64,000 nucleotides of DNA from Persicitalea sp038235275 (GCA_038235275.1 JBBSUC010000017.1:34030-98029), one strand, 5' to 3'. Counted from the stretch's first letter, positions 40,249 to 48,983 are shown. The notes: generated from the sequence alone by a model not told the origin. Translations and numbers: made by a program.

Positions 40249-40851
40249 ATGAAAACATTGAAAAACACTCTCGTCCTAATGCTGGCGGTGCTGATGTCGA
40301 CACCGCTCTTGGCCCAGCGCTACACCGTAACTTCAAACCGGGACATGTCCGCTCCATTCGATAGCTACAAAAACTACGGTTGGGCCAAGCACGTGACTAC
40401 CACCAATAGTCTAGCTTATGCTATAAATGACCTAACTCTGAAGACCAAAATCCAGCATGCTGTCGCCCACGAACTCAAGGCGCGAAACATGAACATGAAT
40501 CAAAGCAATCCCGATGTGCTGGTCAACTTCCGGGTCTTTGAGAAGCCCGTGACTGTAAAGGAAGCCGATGGCTATTTTCACGATGCCGAATACTGGGGAA
40601 CCGACGAAGTGCGAAACAATTCCCTAGGAAGTTTACCTTATGCATCTACGTACAATGAAAACGACACAGAATATTTCCTGGATAAGGGCACAATCATGGT
40701 GCAACTCGTCGATGCTAAGAAAGGAGTAGTAGTTTGGCAGGGGTACGCCAGCGGTCTGACCGACGGCAACACCTTTGACCGTGACCCTGACCACGTTGCT
40801 AAGGCCGTCCGTTTGATTTTCGACAAACTGGATTTGGCATTAAACGAGTAA
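40249..40851 (+). CDS. Exported DUF4136 protein
   Basis: The protein has 200 aa. The signal peptide is MKTLKNTLVLMLAVLMSTPL, cleaved near LLAQ. The DUF4136 pattern follows: SAPFDSYKNYGWAKH, KIQHAVAHELKARNMNMNQ, NPDVLVNFRVFEK, and at the C-terminus KGVVVWQGYASGL followed by a helix AVRLIFDKLDLAL. Such proteins are periplasmic or lipid-anchored and of unknown role. It is a single gene between two similar hairpin terminators. Confidence 0.88.
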   Translation: MKTLKNTLVLMLAVLMSTPLLAQRYTVTSNRDMSAPFDSYKNYGWAKHVTTTNSLAYAINDLTLKTKIQHAVAHELKARNMNMNQSNPDVLVNFRVFEKPVTVKEADGYFHDAEYWGTDEVRNNSLGSLPYASTYNENDTEYFLDKGTIMVQLVDAKKGVVVWQGYASGLTDGNTFDRDPDHVAKAVRLIFDKLDLALNE

Positions 40852-40913
40852 GTGCAAAGGCGCGATACGGCGATGCTGCTGCTTCAGCTAGAGCCTCCAC
40901 TGTAATAGTACGC

Positions 40914-40952
40914 ACAAAAGAAGCCCTTCCACTGTGGAAGGGCTTCTTTTGT
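40914..40952. terminator. Bidirectional terminator between DUF4136 gene and frr
   Basis: A perfect 19-bp palindrome around a single central T: ACAAAAGAAGCCCTTCCAC and its complement. It lies between convergent genes and can serve both. Confidence 0.92.
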
Positions 40953-41024
40953 GATAAAAGCGGTTAAAACGACATATCGTTGATTGGCTAATTCGTAGCT
41001 AAGCCGGGATTTATTGAGGCTAAG

Positions 41025-41585
41025 CTACACTTCCATGATGTCTTTCTCCTTGGCATCGAAGATTTTGTCGATTTTGTCGGTATGTTCATCGGTTAGCTTT
41101 TGCACGCGGTCCTCACCGATTTTCACCATATCTTCCGACACGCCATCTTTGGTCAGTTTGCGGATGGAGTTGTTGGCGTCCTGCCGCACGTTGCGGATAT
41201 TCACCTTAGCCGTTTCGACCTCCTGCTTCACGCGTTTTACCAATTCATGGCGACGTTCTTCGGTAAGCGGCGGCACCGACAGGCGAATGATTTCGCCGTC
41301 GTTGTTGGGCGAAAGGCCGATGTTGCTGTTGCGAATAGCCTTCTCAATGTCAGCAATCAGGCGTTTTTCGAAGGGCTTGATAACCAGCGTCCGGGCATCG
41401 GGCGTATTGACCGAAGCCACGTTTTGCAGTGGTGAAGGCGAACCATAATACTCTACCTGAATGCCTTCCAGCATTTGGGGCGAGGCTTTACCTGCGCGGA
41501 TTTTGCCCAGTTCGATGGCCAAGTGTTTCAGGGCTCCGTCCATCGTTTCCTGAGCCGATTCAAGATAAATTTCTACTTCTTCCAT
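41025..41585 (-). CDS. frr: Ribosome recycling factor
   Basis: The protein has 186 aa, full length. It splits post-termination ribosomes with EF-G. The long-helix bundle includes LGKIRAGKASPQMLEGIQVEYYG (read in two parts) and RKLTKDGVSEDMVKIGEDRVQKLTD. It follows pyrH, the conserved order in many bacteria. A period-8 repeat lies between the two genes and ends at the frr start. Confidence 0.97.
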   Translation of the reverse strand: MEEVEIYLESAQETMDGALKHLAIELGKIRAGKASPQMLEGIQVEYYGSPSPLQNVASVNTPDARTLVIKPFEKRLIADIEKAIRNSNIGLSPNNDGEIIRLSVPPLTEERRHELVKRVKQEVETAKVNIRNVRQDANNSIRKLTKDGVSEDMVKIGEDRVQKLTDEHTDKIDKIFDAKEKDIMEV

Positions 41586-41710
41586 GTTTTTAATTTTGAA
41601 TGAGCGAATGATAGAATGATAGAATATTGCTTACGCATGTTATTCTATCATCGCCGGGAGACCGCCTCGGGGCTCCCCGCCGTCTATCATTCTAAATTCT
41701 ACTAATTTAC
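41586..41710. repeat. Period-8 repeat (site B) between pyrH and frr
   Basis: Read on the minus strand, CATTCTATCATTCGCTCATT then CAAAATTAAAAAC runs right up to the frr ATG. An opposing arm (AGAATGATAGA) lies at about 41,684-41,694, with a GC-rich inner hairpin (CGGGGAGCCCCGAGG). It has the same architecture as the copies at 24.9, 47.4 and 47.9 kb, with TATCATTC as the word. Confidence 0.7.
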
Positions 41711-41713
41711 TTC

Positions 41714-42439
41714 TTACGCTTCATTCGATACCAGCGTTCCCACTTCGTCACCCATGACCAGATTATAAAAGTTGCCGGGCTTATTCATGTCAAAGACGAT
41801 GATGGGTAAATTATTTTCCTTACATAGAGCAAAGGCGGTCATATCCATGATTTTCAGATTCTTGGCCAATGCTTCATCGAAAGAAAGATGCTTGTACTTG
41901 ATCGCCAGCGGGTCTTTTTCGGGATCGGCGGTATAGACGCCATCCACGCGGGTGCCTTTCAGCACTATTTCTGATTCTGACTCGATGGCCCGGAGGGCGG
42001 CGGTCGTGTCGGTGGTGAAATAGGGATTTCCCGTTCCTGCGCCGAAAATAACGATGCGTTTTCTTTCGAGGTGGCGGATGGCCCGCCGACGAATCAGCGG
42101 TTCGCAGACCTGCTCCATTTTAATGGCCGACATCAGCCGGGTAACCATGCCGTGTTTTTCCAGCGAACTCTGCACCGCCATGCCATTGATGACCGTGGCC
42201 AGCATTCCCATGTGGTCGCCCTGCACGCGGTCGATGCCGGATTTTTCAACGGAGGCACCGCGAAAAATATTGCCGCCGCCGATAACGATGGCGATTTCTA
42301 CACCTGCGTCGTACACCCGGCGGATTTCCTGGGAATAGGTGTCAAGTACGTTGAAGTCGATAACCTGGCTTTTGTCACCGCCGTTGAGGGCTTCGCCGCT
42401 GAGTTTGAGGAGAATTCGCTTGTACTTGGGCTGGGGCAT
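41714..42439 (-). CDS. pyrH: UMP kinase
   Basis: The protein has 241 aa. It phosphorylates UMP to UDP. KRILLKLSGEALNG is the amino-acid-kinase start, IVIGGGNIFRG binds the nucleotide, and GTGNPYFTTDTTAALRA is the UMP-site signature. Hexameric, cytoplasmic, essential in most bacteria. First gene of pyrH-frr. Confidence 0.97.
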   Translation of the reverse strand: MPQPKYKRILLKLSGEALNGGDKSQVIDFNVLDTYSQEIRRVYDAGVEIAIVIGGGNIFRGASVEKSGIDRVQGDHMGMLATVINGMAVQSSLEKHGMVTRLMSAIKMEQVCEPLIRRRAIRHLERKRIVIFGAGTGNPYFTTDTTAALRAIESESEIVLKGTRVDGVYTADPEKDPLAIKYKHLSFDEALAKNLKIMDMTAFALCKENNLPIIVFDMNKPGNFYNLVMGDEVGTLVSNEA

Positions 42440-42500
42440 GGGGAAGTTTTGGGAAATGGTCGCGCAAAATAAAGACTAGCCGGGCATAATTACAAGTCGT

Positions 42501-43001
42501 TCAGGCAAACTCTATCAGCACTTGGTTCTTTTCGACGCTGCTGCCCGCCTCGGTGCGAATAGTTTTTACGGTTGCTTCGGCGGGGGCTTTGATGGCATTT
42601 TCCATTTTCATCGCCACGAGTACCAGCAGCGTGTCGCCCTTCTGAACGATGTCGCCCACCTGCACGGCGATATTCTGGATCAGGCCGGGCATGGGGGCTT
42701 TTATTTCGTTGATTTTGCTACTGACTGCCTGGCTCATGCCCATGCTTTCGAGCAGGAGATCGAAGCGATTTTTAGCCGAAGAAGTCAGGAGTTGGCCGTT
42801 GATTTTTAAAGTTGTTTTTTTGGTAGTGGCGTCGTGTTCCACGACTTCGACGTTGAAAGAGCGATTTTGCCAGATGACGTGAAAGTGATGGGGGCTGAGT
42901 TGCGCCACATCGCCGTCGAATAGCGCATCGTTCAGATACCAGCCATCTTTTTCTTGTTTCACCTCAAACTCTTGCGAGTCGTTCACTTTGATTTTCAGCA
43001 T
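42501..43001 (-). CDS. Biotin/lipoyl-attachment carrier protein (biotin carboxyl carrier type)
   Basis: ATG 43001 (166 aa) is preferred: it follows an A-rich leader and avoids overlapping the upstream transporter gene. The C-terminal biotinyl domain covers about residues 95-166, with the biotin-accepting Lys in VAMKMENAIKAP and the thumb-side APMPGLIQNIAVQVGD. The N-terminal 90 residues are a small beta-rich domain (LKIKVNDSQEFEVKQEKDGW), as in subunits of propionyl- or acetyl-CoA carboxylases of Bacteroidota. The carboxylase subunits are not in the window, so the enzyme is unknown. Confidence 0.88.
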   Translation of the reverse strand: MLKIKVNDSQEFEVKQEKDGWYLNDALFDGDVAQLSPHHFHVIWQNRSFNVEVVEHDATTKKTTLKINGQLLTSSAKNRFDLLLESMGMSQAVSSKINEIKAPMPGLIQNIAVQVGDIVQKGDTLLVLVAMKMENAIKAPAEATVKTIRTEAGSSVEKNQVLIEFA

Positions 43002-43015
43002 TTTGAAATAAATTT

Positions 43016-43951
43016 TTACAAAGTACGCTCCGGCTCCAAAACCACTTTCCTTGCTTTCCTTTTGCGGTTTATCATATAAACACCCGCCAGAATCACCGCC
43101 GTCCCTTCCCACTGCTGTAAGCCGACGGTTTCGCCGTCCATCAATCCCCACGACAAGGCTACAATGGGCATGAGGTACGTGACCGAAGCAGCAAAAACAG
43201 CGCTGGATAGTTGAATAACGCGGTTGAAAATGACCGACATCAGACCGGAGGCCAATACGCCTAAACTTAGCAAATAAGACGAGGGAAGGAGATTTGTGGG
43301 TTCAGCCATTTTGCTGAAGAAATCGGTAAAGAGCAAGATACCGAAAGATAGCGGTCCTACGCCCGCGAAAATCCAGGCCGTGGACACGACGGGCGATAGT
43401 TTGGCGTAATACTTGGAAACGATGTTGATGTTGGTGCCGTAACATAAAGTGGCCAATACGATGAAGATCGCGTAGAAATTGACTTCGGGAATGGCCACGC
43501 CAGCCTTAGTGAATATCAGCATGAGAGCTCCCGACAAGGCGATAACCAGCCCAAGAATTTGCGTCCGGTTGGTTTTTTTTGCAAAAAGCCACACCCCGAT
43601 CAACATCGTGAACATGGGACTTGTGGCATTGAGCGTCCCAGCCAGGGCACTGCTAATTTCGCTCCCGGCTTTGGCAAAAAGAAAAGCAGGGATGAAATAG
43701 CCCAACAGACCCGATACGAAAAACAAACCCATAAGATGTTTGGGAATGGTTTTCCAGCTACGAACCAGTACCGGAACGAAGAAAACAAACGCCAGAAACA
43801 CGCGCCCGGCGGCTACCTCAGTGACAGAATAAACGTGCAGACTTTTCTTAATGAGAATAAAGGAACTGCCCCACACCAAGGCCAGCAAAACGAGCAGCCC
43901 CCAGGCGAGCAATGGGACCGGGTTTTCGGCGGGAGACGTTTTCTTACTCAT
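43016..43951 (-). CDS. EamA-family (DMT) transporter
   Basis: The protein has 311 aa with ten predicted membrane helices in two EamA halves. The start WGLLVLLALVWGSSFILIKK is the classical first helix and motif. ATLCYGTNINIVSKYYAK opens the second half. It is an inner-membrane drug/metabolite exporter of unknown substrate. Its start overlaps the dusB stop by 4 bp, and the biotin carrier gene follows 14 bp downstream. Confidence 0.92.
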   Translation of the reverse strand: MSKKTSPAENPVPLLAWGLLVLLALVWGSSFILIKKSLHVYSVTEVAAGRVFLAFVFFVPVLVRSWKTIPKHLMGLFFVSGLLGYFIPAFLFAKAGSEISSALAGTLNATSPMFTMLIGVWLFAKKTNRTQILGLVIALSGALMLIFTKAGVAIPEVNFYAIFIVLATLCYGTNINIVSKYYAKLSPVVSTAWIFAGVGPLSFGILLFTDFFSKMAEPTNLLPSSYLLSLGVLASGLMSVIFNRVIQLSSAVFAASVTYLMPIVALSWGLMDGETVGLQQWEGTAVILAGVYMINRKRKARKVVLEPERTL

Positions 43952-44946
43952 AGGGCAAAGACTTCTGCTTCGCCAAACACCTCGCTGATTTCGTACAAAA
44001 TCTCGTTCAGTTCGTCAAAAGACATACTCTGCACTAGGCGCATTCGGTAGGGCTTGAAGTGATCCAGGCCCCGGAAGTAGTTGGTGTAGTGGCGGCGCAT
44101 TTCAAATACACCGGTGATCTCGCCCTTCCAGCGCACCGAGAAATCGAGGTGGCGGCGGCAGACTTCCACCCGCTCGGCCAGCGTGGGTGGTGCGAGGGTT
44201 TGGCCCGTGGCGAGGTAGTGCTTTATTTCGTTAAAAATCCAGGGGTAGCCAATGGCCGCCCGGCCTACCATAATGCCGTCCACGCCGTAGCGGTTTTTGT
44301 ATTCCAGAGCTTTCTGCGGACTGTCGATGTCGCCATTGCCAAAGATCGGAATCGTGACGCGGGGATTTTCCTTAATCCGGCCGATGAGCGTCCAGTCGGC
44401 GCTGCCTTTGTACATCTGCACGCGCGTGCGTCCGTGAACGGTAAGGGCCTGAATGCCGATGTCCTGCAAGCGCTCGGCCACATCCAGAATGTTCTTGGTG
44501 GAATCGTCCCAACCGAGGCGGGTCTTGACGGTCACGGGAAGTTGCGTGGCTTTGACCACTGCTTCGGTCATACGCACCATTTTGGGGATGTCCTGCAACA
44601 GAGCAGCCCCCGCGCCCCGGCAGGCCACATTTTTGACAGGACAGCCATAGTTGATGTCGACCAAATCGGGATGGGCCCGGGTAGCAATTTCGGCGCAGGA
44701 GCGCATGGTATCCACATCGCTGCCAAACAATTGGATACCGATGGGCCGTTCGTACTCAAAGATGTCCAGCTTCTGCACGCTCTTGGCCGCATCGCGGATC
44801 AAGCCTTCGGAAGAAATAAACTCCGTGTACATCAAATCTGCCCCGTTTTCCTTGCAAACAGCCCGGAAGGGCGGATCACTCACATCCTCCATCGGGGCCA
44901 GCAGCAACGGAAAATCGGGGAGTTGTATGGAGCCAATCTGTGTCAT
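43948..44946 (-). CDS. dusB: tRNA-dihydrouridine synthase
   Basis: The protein has 332 aa, an FMN TIM barrel plus helical tRNA-binding domain. LLLAPMEDVSDPPFRAVCKE starts the barrel. DINYGCPVKNVACRGAGAAL contains the catalytic Cys, and VTVKTRLGWDD and LTVHGRTRVQMYKGSADW follow. FGNGDIDSPQKAL and DGIMVGRAAIGYPW bind FMN. It reduces uridine in tRNA D-loops. It is closest to DusB by motif. Confidence 0.95.
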   Translation of the reverse strand: MTQIGSIQLPDFPLLLAPMEDVSDPPFRAVCKENGADLMYTEFISSEGLIRDAAKSVQKLDIFEYERPIGIQLFGSDVDTMRSCAEIATRAHPDLVDINYGCPVKNVACRGAGAALLQDIPKMVRMTEAVVKATQLPVTVKTRLGWDDSTKNILDVAERLQDIGIQALTVHGRTRVQMYKGSADWTLIGRIKENPRVTIPIFGNGDIDSPQKALEYKNRYGVDGIMVGRAAIGYPWIFNEIKHYLATGQTLAPPTLAERVEVCRRHLDFSVRWKGEITGVFEMRRHYTNYFRGLDHFKPYRMRLVQSMSFDELNEILYEISEVFGEAEVFAL

Positions 44947-44958
44947 TTTTGTCTTTTT

Positions 44959-44992
44959 GTTTAACTGTTTAAGCGTTTAGTTGATTAGTTAT
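44959..44992. repeat. TTTAACTG/TTTAAGCG period-8 repeat upstream of dusB
   Basis: TTTAACTG, TTTAAGCG, TTTAGTTG and ATTAGTTA follow each other as degenerate 8-mers, 13 bp from the dusB start. It is analogous in position and period to the TCATTCNC repeats but has a different word. The rest of the 246-bp gap to 45193 is A/C-rich with no gene. Confidence 0.55.
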
Positions 44993-45192
44993 AACGTTAA
45001 TCTTGAATCGCCATACCTGCAAATTTGCACTTCAAAGTTCCGCATACCTATCAAGTTTTTTATAGAAAACTCAAATCTCAATCTACCGTTTTGTAAAAGC
45101 ATCTCTGAACAAACAAACGTCCCCGCACACAAATAATTAAACCACTAAACAACCCCGCAACTCCACAATTAAGCCCTAAATTTACGCCAAAT

Positions 45193-46146
45193 ATGCAACA
45201 CACTCCTCACACCCCTCTTTCTTCCCGCGTCCCCAACACCTGGCGGAGCCTTCTGGTTCTGGTGGGTTTTATTTTGGTGGGCATGTCAGTAGGGAACATG
45301 CTGGCTGTGCTTTTTCTGATGAAATTCCTGGGTGGCGATGGCGGGATGGCAGGGATAGAAATCATTACGAAGCTCATTCAAATGCCCGAGGAAGTACCCA
45401 ACGGTTGGTATGGGCTGATGATTTTGCAGGCTACGGCCCACGTCTCCACCTACCTGATTCCGCCTTTGTTGTACTGGATATACATCGAGCGGCGCCGTCT
45501 GCTGGAATTCCAAACGCGTAGCTTCACGCCGCCGCAATTTTGGGGTTTAGCGCTGTTGGTTGTGCTGGCTTTCATGCCACTCAACGGCCTGATCATCGAG
45601 TGGAATCAGGGCATGGTATTGCCCGATTTTCTTAACGGTGTGGAGCAATGGATGCGCGATAAAGAAGATCAACTGGCGGGGTTGACCGAATTTCTGACCA
45701 ATTTCGAAACCCCTACCCAATTTGCAGTAGCGATGGTAGTCATAGGAATTCTTCCCGCTATCGGGGAGGAGGTGCTTTTTCGGGGGGTGCTACAGCGTAA
45801 GCTGATGGAGCATTGGGTGAGTCCGCACCTGGCAATTTGGGTGGCCGCCGCCATATTCAGCGCCATCCACGTACAGTTCTACGGATTTATCCCAAGAATG
45901 CTGCTGGGCGCTTTGTTTGGCTATTTATATTATTGGTCAGGAAGCCTTTGGGTAGCTATCTTTGCCCATTTCGTCAACAATGGCTTTATGGTACTTATGC
46001 TCTACCTCTATCACCAAAAAATGGTCGACTACAACATAGAAGACAACGAATCGGTCCCCTGGAGCGCAGCTCTGGTTTCTCTGGTTGTCACAGCTGCTTT
46101 ATTATTCGCAGCCTGGAAACGTAGCAAAACTAGAAGCTTCACTTAA
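45193..46146 (+). CDS. CPBP-family intramembrane metalloprotease
   Basis: The protein has 317 aa with about eight membrane helices. The catalytic motifs are GEEVLFRGVLQRKL (EExxxR), IFSAIHVQFYG (FxxxH type) and IFAHFVNNG (HxxxN). This is the CAAX protease and bacteriocin-processing family (Abi/Rce1-like). The substrate is unknown. Members are sometimes involved in membrane-protein processing or bacteriocin self-immunity, but nothing here points to that. Confidence 0.93.
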   Translation: MQHTPHTPLSSRVPNTWRSLLVLVGFILVGMSVGNMLAVLFLMKFLGGDGGMAGIEIITKLIQMPEEVPNGWYGLMILQATAHVSTYLIPPLLYWIYIERRRLLEFQTRSFTPPQFWGLALLVVLAFMPLNGLIIEWNQGMVLPDFLNGVEQWMRDKEDQLAGLTEFLTNFETPTQFAVAMVVIGILPAIGEEVLFRGVLQRKLMEHWVSPHLAIWVAAAIFSAIHVQFYGFIPRMLLGALFGYLYYWSGSLWVAIFAHFVNNGFMVLMLYLYHQKMVDYNIEDNESVPWSAALVSLVVTAALLFAAWKRSKTRSFT

Positions 46147-46192
46147 CACATGGTTTTTTATTTACTAATTCACTAATCCAAAATTGACCTCA

Positions 46193-47338
46193 ATGGCAAA
46201 AGTAAAAGTAGGAGTCGTAGGAACCGGATTCATTGGCCCCGCCCACATCGAGGCGTTGCGCCGCCTGCCCAATGTAGAAGTGGTCGCACTCTGCGAAGTC
46301 ACAGCGGAATTGGCCGCTGAGAAGGCAAAGTCGCTGGGCATCGAGCGATCCTACACCTTTGACGAATTATTGAAGCAGGACGACATCCAGAGCATTCACA
46401 TCTGCACCCCTAATTTCCTGCACTATTCCCAATCCAAAGCTGCGCTGGAAGCAGGCAAGCACGTAATTTGTGAAAAACCGCTGGCCAAAGACCTGGCTGA
46501 GGCCAAGGAACTGGTGGAGTTAGCTGCCAAGACTGGCTTGGTGAACGCCGTGCATTTCAATTTGCGCTACTATCCACTAGTTCGCCAAATGAAAGTGATG
46601 CGGGAGAAAGGCGAGCTGGGCGAGGTCTATTCCGTGATCGGTTCCTATTTGCAGGATTGGCTGTTCTACGAGACCGACTACAACTGGCGGCTCGAACCCG
46701 ACAAATCGGGCGACTCACGGGCCATCGCCGACATCGGCTCCCACCTGATGGATATTTTGGAATACATCACCGGACTGAAAACCGTGGCGGTGATGGCAGA
46801 TTTCAACACCATTCACAAAACCCGCAAGAAGCCGCTCAAAGAAGTAGAGACCTACTCGGGTAAAATTCTGAAACCCGAAGACTACGCCGACGTCCCGATC
46901 AACACCGAAGACCACGCCAACGTACTGTTGCGCTTCGACAACGGCAACCGGGGCGTCATCACAGTTTCCCAGGTATCGGCGGGCCGCAAGAACCGCATGG
47001 CTCTGGAAATTTCGGGTTCCAAGAAAACATTCAGCTTCAATTCCGAGAGCCCGAACGAACTCTGGATCGGTAACCGCGACGGTTACAACGAAACCCTCCT
47101 GCGTGACCCATCGCTCGTCCACCCCGAGGCCAGTTCCGTCATCTCCTTCCCCGGCGGCCACAACGAAGGCTTTCCCGACACCTCCAAGCAGATGTTCAAA
47201 GAGGTTTACGCCGCCATCGAAGCTGGAAAACAACCGGAAAACCCCACCTTCCCCACCTTTGCCGACGGCTACCGTGAGCTTTTGATTTGTGAGAAGATCT
47301 TGGAAAGTGCTCGGGGGGAGAAGTGGGTTACCATTTAA
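46193..47338 (+). CDS. Gfo/Idh/MocA-family oxidoreductase
   Basis: ATG 46193 (381 aa) is the first real start; the open frame three codons earlier begins with TTG. The Rossmann motif is KVGVVGTGFIGPAHIEALRR. The substrate-site EKP motif is in HVICEKPLAKDL, and DIGSHLMDI near residue 180 supplies the catalytic His. These enzymes oxidise or reduce sugars at the NAD level, including 3-position oxidation of glycosides. The downstream sugar isomerase and the ThuA-dehydrogenase fusion support sugar oxidation. The bases before the start (CACTAATCCAAAATT) resemble the period-8 repeat right ends. Confidence 0.93.
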   Translation: MAKVKVGVVGTGFIGPAHIEALRRLPNVEVVALCEVTAELAAEKAKSLGIERSYTFDELLKQDDIQSIHICTPNFLHYSQSKAALEAGKHVICEKPLAKDLAEAKELVELAAKTGLVNAVHFNLRYYPLVRQMKVMREKGELGEVYSVIGSYLQDWLFYETDYNWRLEPDKSGDSRAIADIGSHLMDILEYITGLKTVAVMADFNTIHKTRKKPLKEVETYSGKILKPEDYADVPINTEDHANVLLRFDNGNRGVITVSQVSAGRKNRMALEISGSKKTFSFNSESPNELWIGNRDGYNETLLRDPSLVHPEASSVISFPGGHNEGFPDTSKQMFKEVYAAIEAGKQPENPTFPTFADGYRELLICEKILESARGEKWVTI

Positions 47339-47360
47339 TTGCGACGGGGTCGCCCGTGCG

Positions 47361-47466
47361 ATGAGAGATTGAGTGAATGAGAGAATATTGGATTCGGACA
47401 TTTAGAAACTGTTCATTCATACTTCTCTGTTCTCATTCTCCATTCACTCATTCACAATTGAAAATT
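47361..47466. repeat. Period-8 repeat (site C) upstream of the four-helix-bundle gene
   Basis: Left arm 47361-47387 (GAGAGATTGAGTGAATGAGA and on) is in the opposite orientation to the right unit at 47424-47466 (TCATTCTCCATTCACTCATT then CACAATTGAAAATT). The right unit ends at the ATG of the small gene. The left arm is also complementary to site D beyond that gene. Confidence 0.8.
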
Positions 47467-47874
47467 ATGGACAAAGATTGGTGGGTCGAGGAAGGCGGCG
47501 AGGGTTATCAGGTAAAGTCTGAATTTGCGGATGCGATGAAGCTTCGAACCAAAAAGCTTGTTCTGCGACACATCAAACTTTATCAAGCTTTGCCCGCATC
47601 GGAAGAAGCTCGCATTATTGGTAAGCAGCTTTTGCGCTCGGCTTCATCGACCGGGGCTAACTATCGAGCTGCCTGTCGTGCAAGAAGTCAAGCCGAGTTT
47701 TTTCCAAAGCTGTCAATTGCCATTGAAGAAGCCGACGAATCATTGTTTTGGCTTGAAATTTTGGAAGAAGCAGGTATCGTCGAAATAAGAAAGTTGGCAT
47801 CGATCAAAGCAGAGACAACAGAAATTCTTAAAATACTAGCCAAAGCAAGATTCACACTGAAAGAGAAATCTTAA
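47467..47874 (+). CDS. Four-helix-bundle protein (S23 / 23S rRNA intervening-sequence protein family)
   Basis: ATG 47467 gives 135 aa; the open frame starts earlier, but only inside the repeat. Signature stretches are VLRHIKLYQALPASEEARII, GKQLLRSASSTGANYRAACR and SFWLEILEEAG-like ESLFWLEILEEAG. Homologues are encoded in intervening sequences of 23S rRNA and as stand-alone genes in Bacteroidota, and a related fold serves as the Avd accessory of diversity-generating retroelements. No reverse transcriptase or variable repeat is seen here. The gene sits between two otherwise operonic sugar genes and is flanked on both sides by complementary period-8 repeats, which suggests insertion as a unit. 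Confidence 0.88.
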   Translation: MDKDWWVEEGGEGYQVKSEFADAMKLRTKKLVLRHIKLYQALPASEEARIIGKQLLRSASSTGANYRAACRARSQAEFFPKLSIAIEEADESLFWLEILEEAGIVEIRKLASIKAETTEILKILAKARFTLKEKS

Positions 47875-47924
47875 AAATTCTCTCATTCTCTCATTCTCTC
47901 AATCACTCATTCAAAATTAAAAAT
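47875..47924. repeat. Period-8 repeat (site D) between the four-helix-bundle gene and the isomerase
   Basis: TCTCATTCTCTCATTCTCTC, then AATCACTCATTCAAAATTAAAAAT, runs from the stop codon to the next ATG. It is the cleanest tandem copy: TCATTCTC, TCATTCTC, TCAATCAC, TCATTCAA. It is complementary to the left arm of site C. Confidence 0.85.
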
Positions 47925-48977
47925 ATGAAAACCTTAAAAGGCCCCGCCATATTTTTGGCCCAATTCATGGGCGACGAAGCCCCATTCAACACGCTGGAAG
48001 GCGTTGCCCAATACATGGCTGACCTCGGCTATGTGGGCATTCAAATCCCAACCTGGGACGCCCGCTGCATCGACTTGAAGCAAGCCGCCGAGTCGAAGAC
48101 TTACTGCGATGAGTACAAAGGCAAACTCAAAGACATCGGCGTGGAGGTGACCGAACTTTCCACGCATTTGCAGGGGCAACTCGTAGCCTCACACCCGGTG
48201 TATGATGATATGTTCGATGGCTTTGCCGCGCCCGAGGTGCGCAATAACCCTAAGGCCCGGCAGGCCTGGGCGGTCGAGCAGCTTACTATGGCCGCCAAAG
48301 CCAGCCAGAACCTGGGACTGACCGCCTGCGCCAGCTTTTCGGGTGCGCTGGCTTGGCCGTATATGTACCCCTGGCCGCAGCGGCCGCAGGGTTTGGTGGA
48401 AACGGCTTTTGCGGAACTAGCCAAGCGCTGGAAACCGATCCTGGATACTTTTGAAGACTGTGGAGTCGATGTTTGCTACGAGCTGCATCCGGGTGAGGAT
48501 TTGTTCGACGGCGCGACCTTTGAGCGCTTCCTGGATGCCGTCGATGGCCATGCCCGCGCTAATATCCTTTATGATCCCAGTCATTTTGTCTTGCAACAGT
48601 TAGACTACTTGGCGTTCATTGACTTGTACCACGACCGTATCAAAGCCTTCCACGTCAAAGACGCCGAATTCAATCCCACGGGCAGGCAGGGCGTGTACAG
48701 CGGCTTTGCGGGCTGGGCCGATAGGGCCGGACGCTTCCGCTCGCTGGGCGACGGACAGGTGGATTTTTCCGGAATTTTCTCCAAACTCTCGCAGTACGAC
48801 TACGGTAGCTGGGCGGTATTGGAATGGGAATGCTGCATCAAGTCGCCCGCGCAGGGCGCCTCCGAAGGCGCGCCCTTTATCGAAAGCCACATCATCGAAG
48901 TGACCGACAAAGCCTTCGACGACTTCGCCAGCGCCGGGGCGGATGAGGACTTCAACCGGAAGGTGTTGGGGTTGTAA
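47925..48977 (+). CDS. Sugar phosphate isomerase/epimerase family protein (AP endonuclease-like TIM barrel)
   Basis: The protein has 350 aa. Metal-binding residues of the xylose-isomerase-like barrel are visible: YELHPGEDLF (Glu), NILYDPSHFVLQQ (Asp/His), KAFHVKDAEF (His/Asp) and WAVLEWECC (Glu). Relatives act on hexoses, inositols or 3-keto-sugars. It is probably the partner of the Gfo/Idh/MocA enzyme at 46193, with the four-helix-bundle gene inserted between. A bidirectional terminator follows. Confidence 0.92.
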   Translation: MKTLKGPAIFLAQFMGDEAPFNTLEGVAQYMADLGYVGIQIPTWDARCIDLKQAAESKTYCDEYKGKLKDIGVEVTELSTHLQGQLVASHPVYDDMFDGFAAPEVRNNPKARQAWAVEQLTMAAKASQNLGLTACASFSGALAWPYMYPWPQRPQGLVETAFAELAKRWKPILDTFEDCGVDVCYELHPGEDLFDGATFERFLDAVDGHARANILYDPSHFVLQQLDYLAFIDLYHDRIKAFHVKDAEFNPTGRQGVYSGFAGWADRAGRFRSLGDGQVDFSGIFSKLSQYDYGSWAVLEWECCIKSPAQGASEGAPFIESHIIEVTDKAFDDFASAGADEDFNRKVLGL

Positions 48978-48983
48978 GGGGAG

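Noticed and set aside
44993..45192. A/C-rich stretch upstream of the CPBP gene considered as a regulatory array
   Set aside because: No consistent period, hairpin or consensus could be made out beyond the repeat at 44959-44992.
45193..46146. Bacteriocin immunity or abortive infection role for the CPBP protease
   Set aside because: The catalytic motifs are clear, but there is no bacteriocin or defence gene nearby to support it.
47467..47874. Diversity-generating retroelement accessory (Avd)
   Set aside because: The fold is related, but there is no reverse transcriptase, template repeat or variable repeat in the window.
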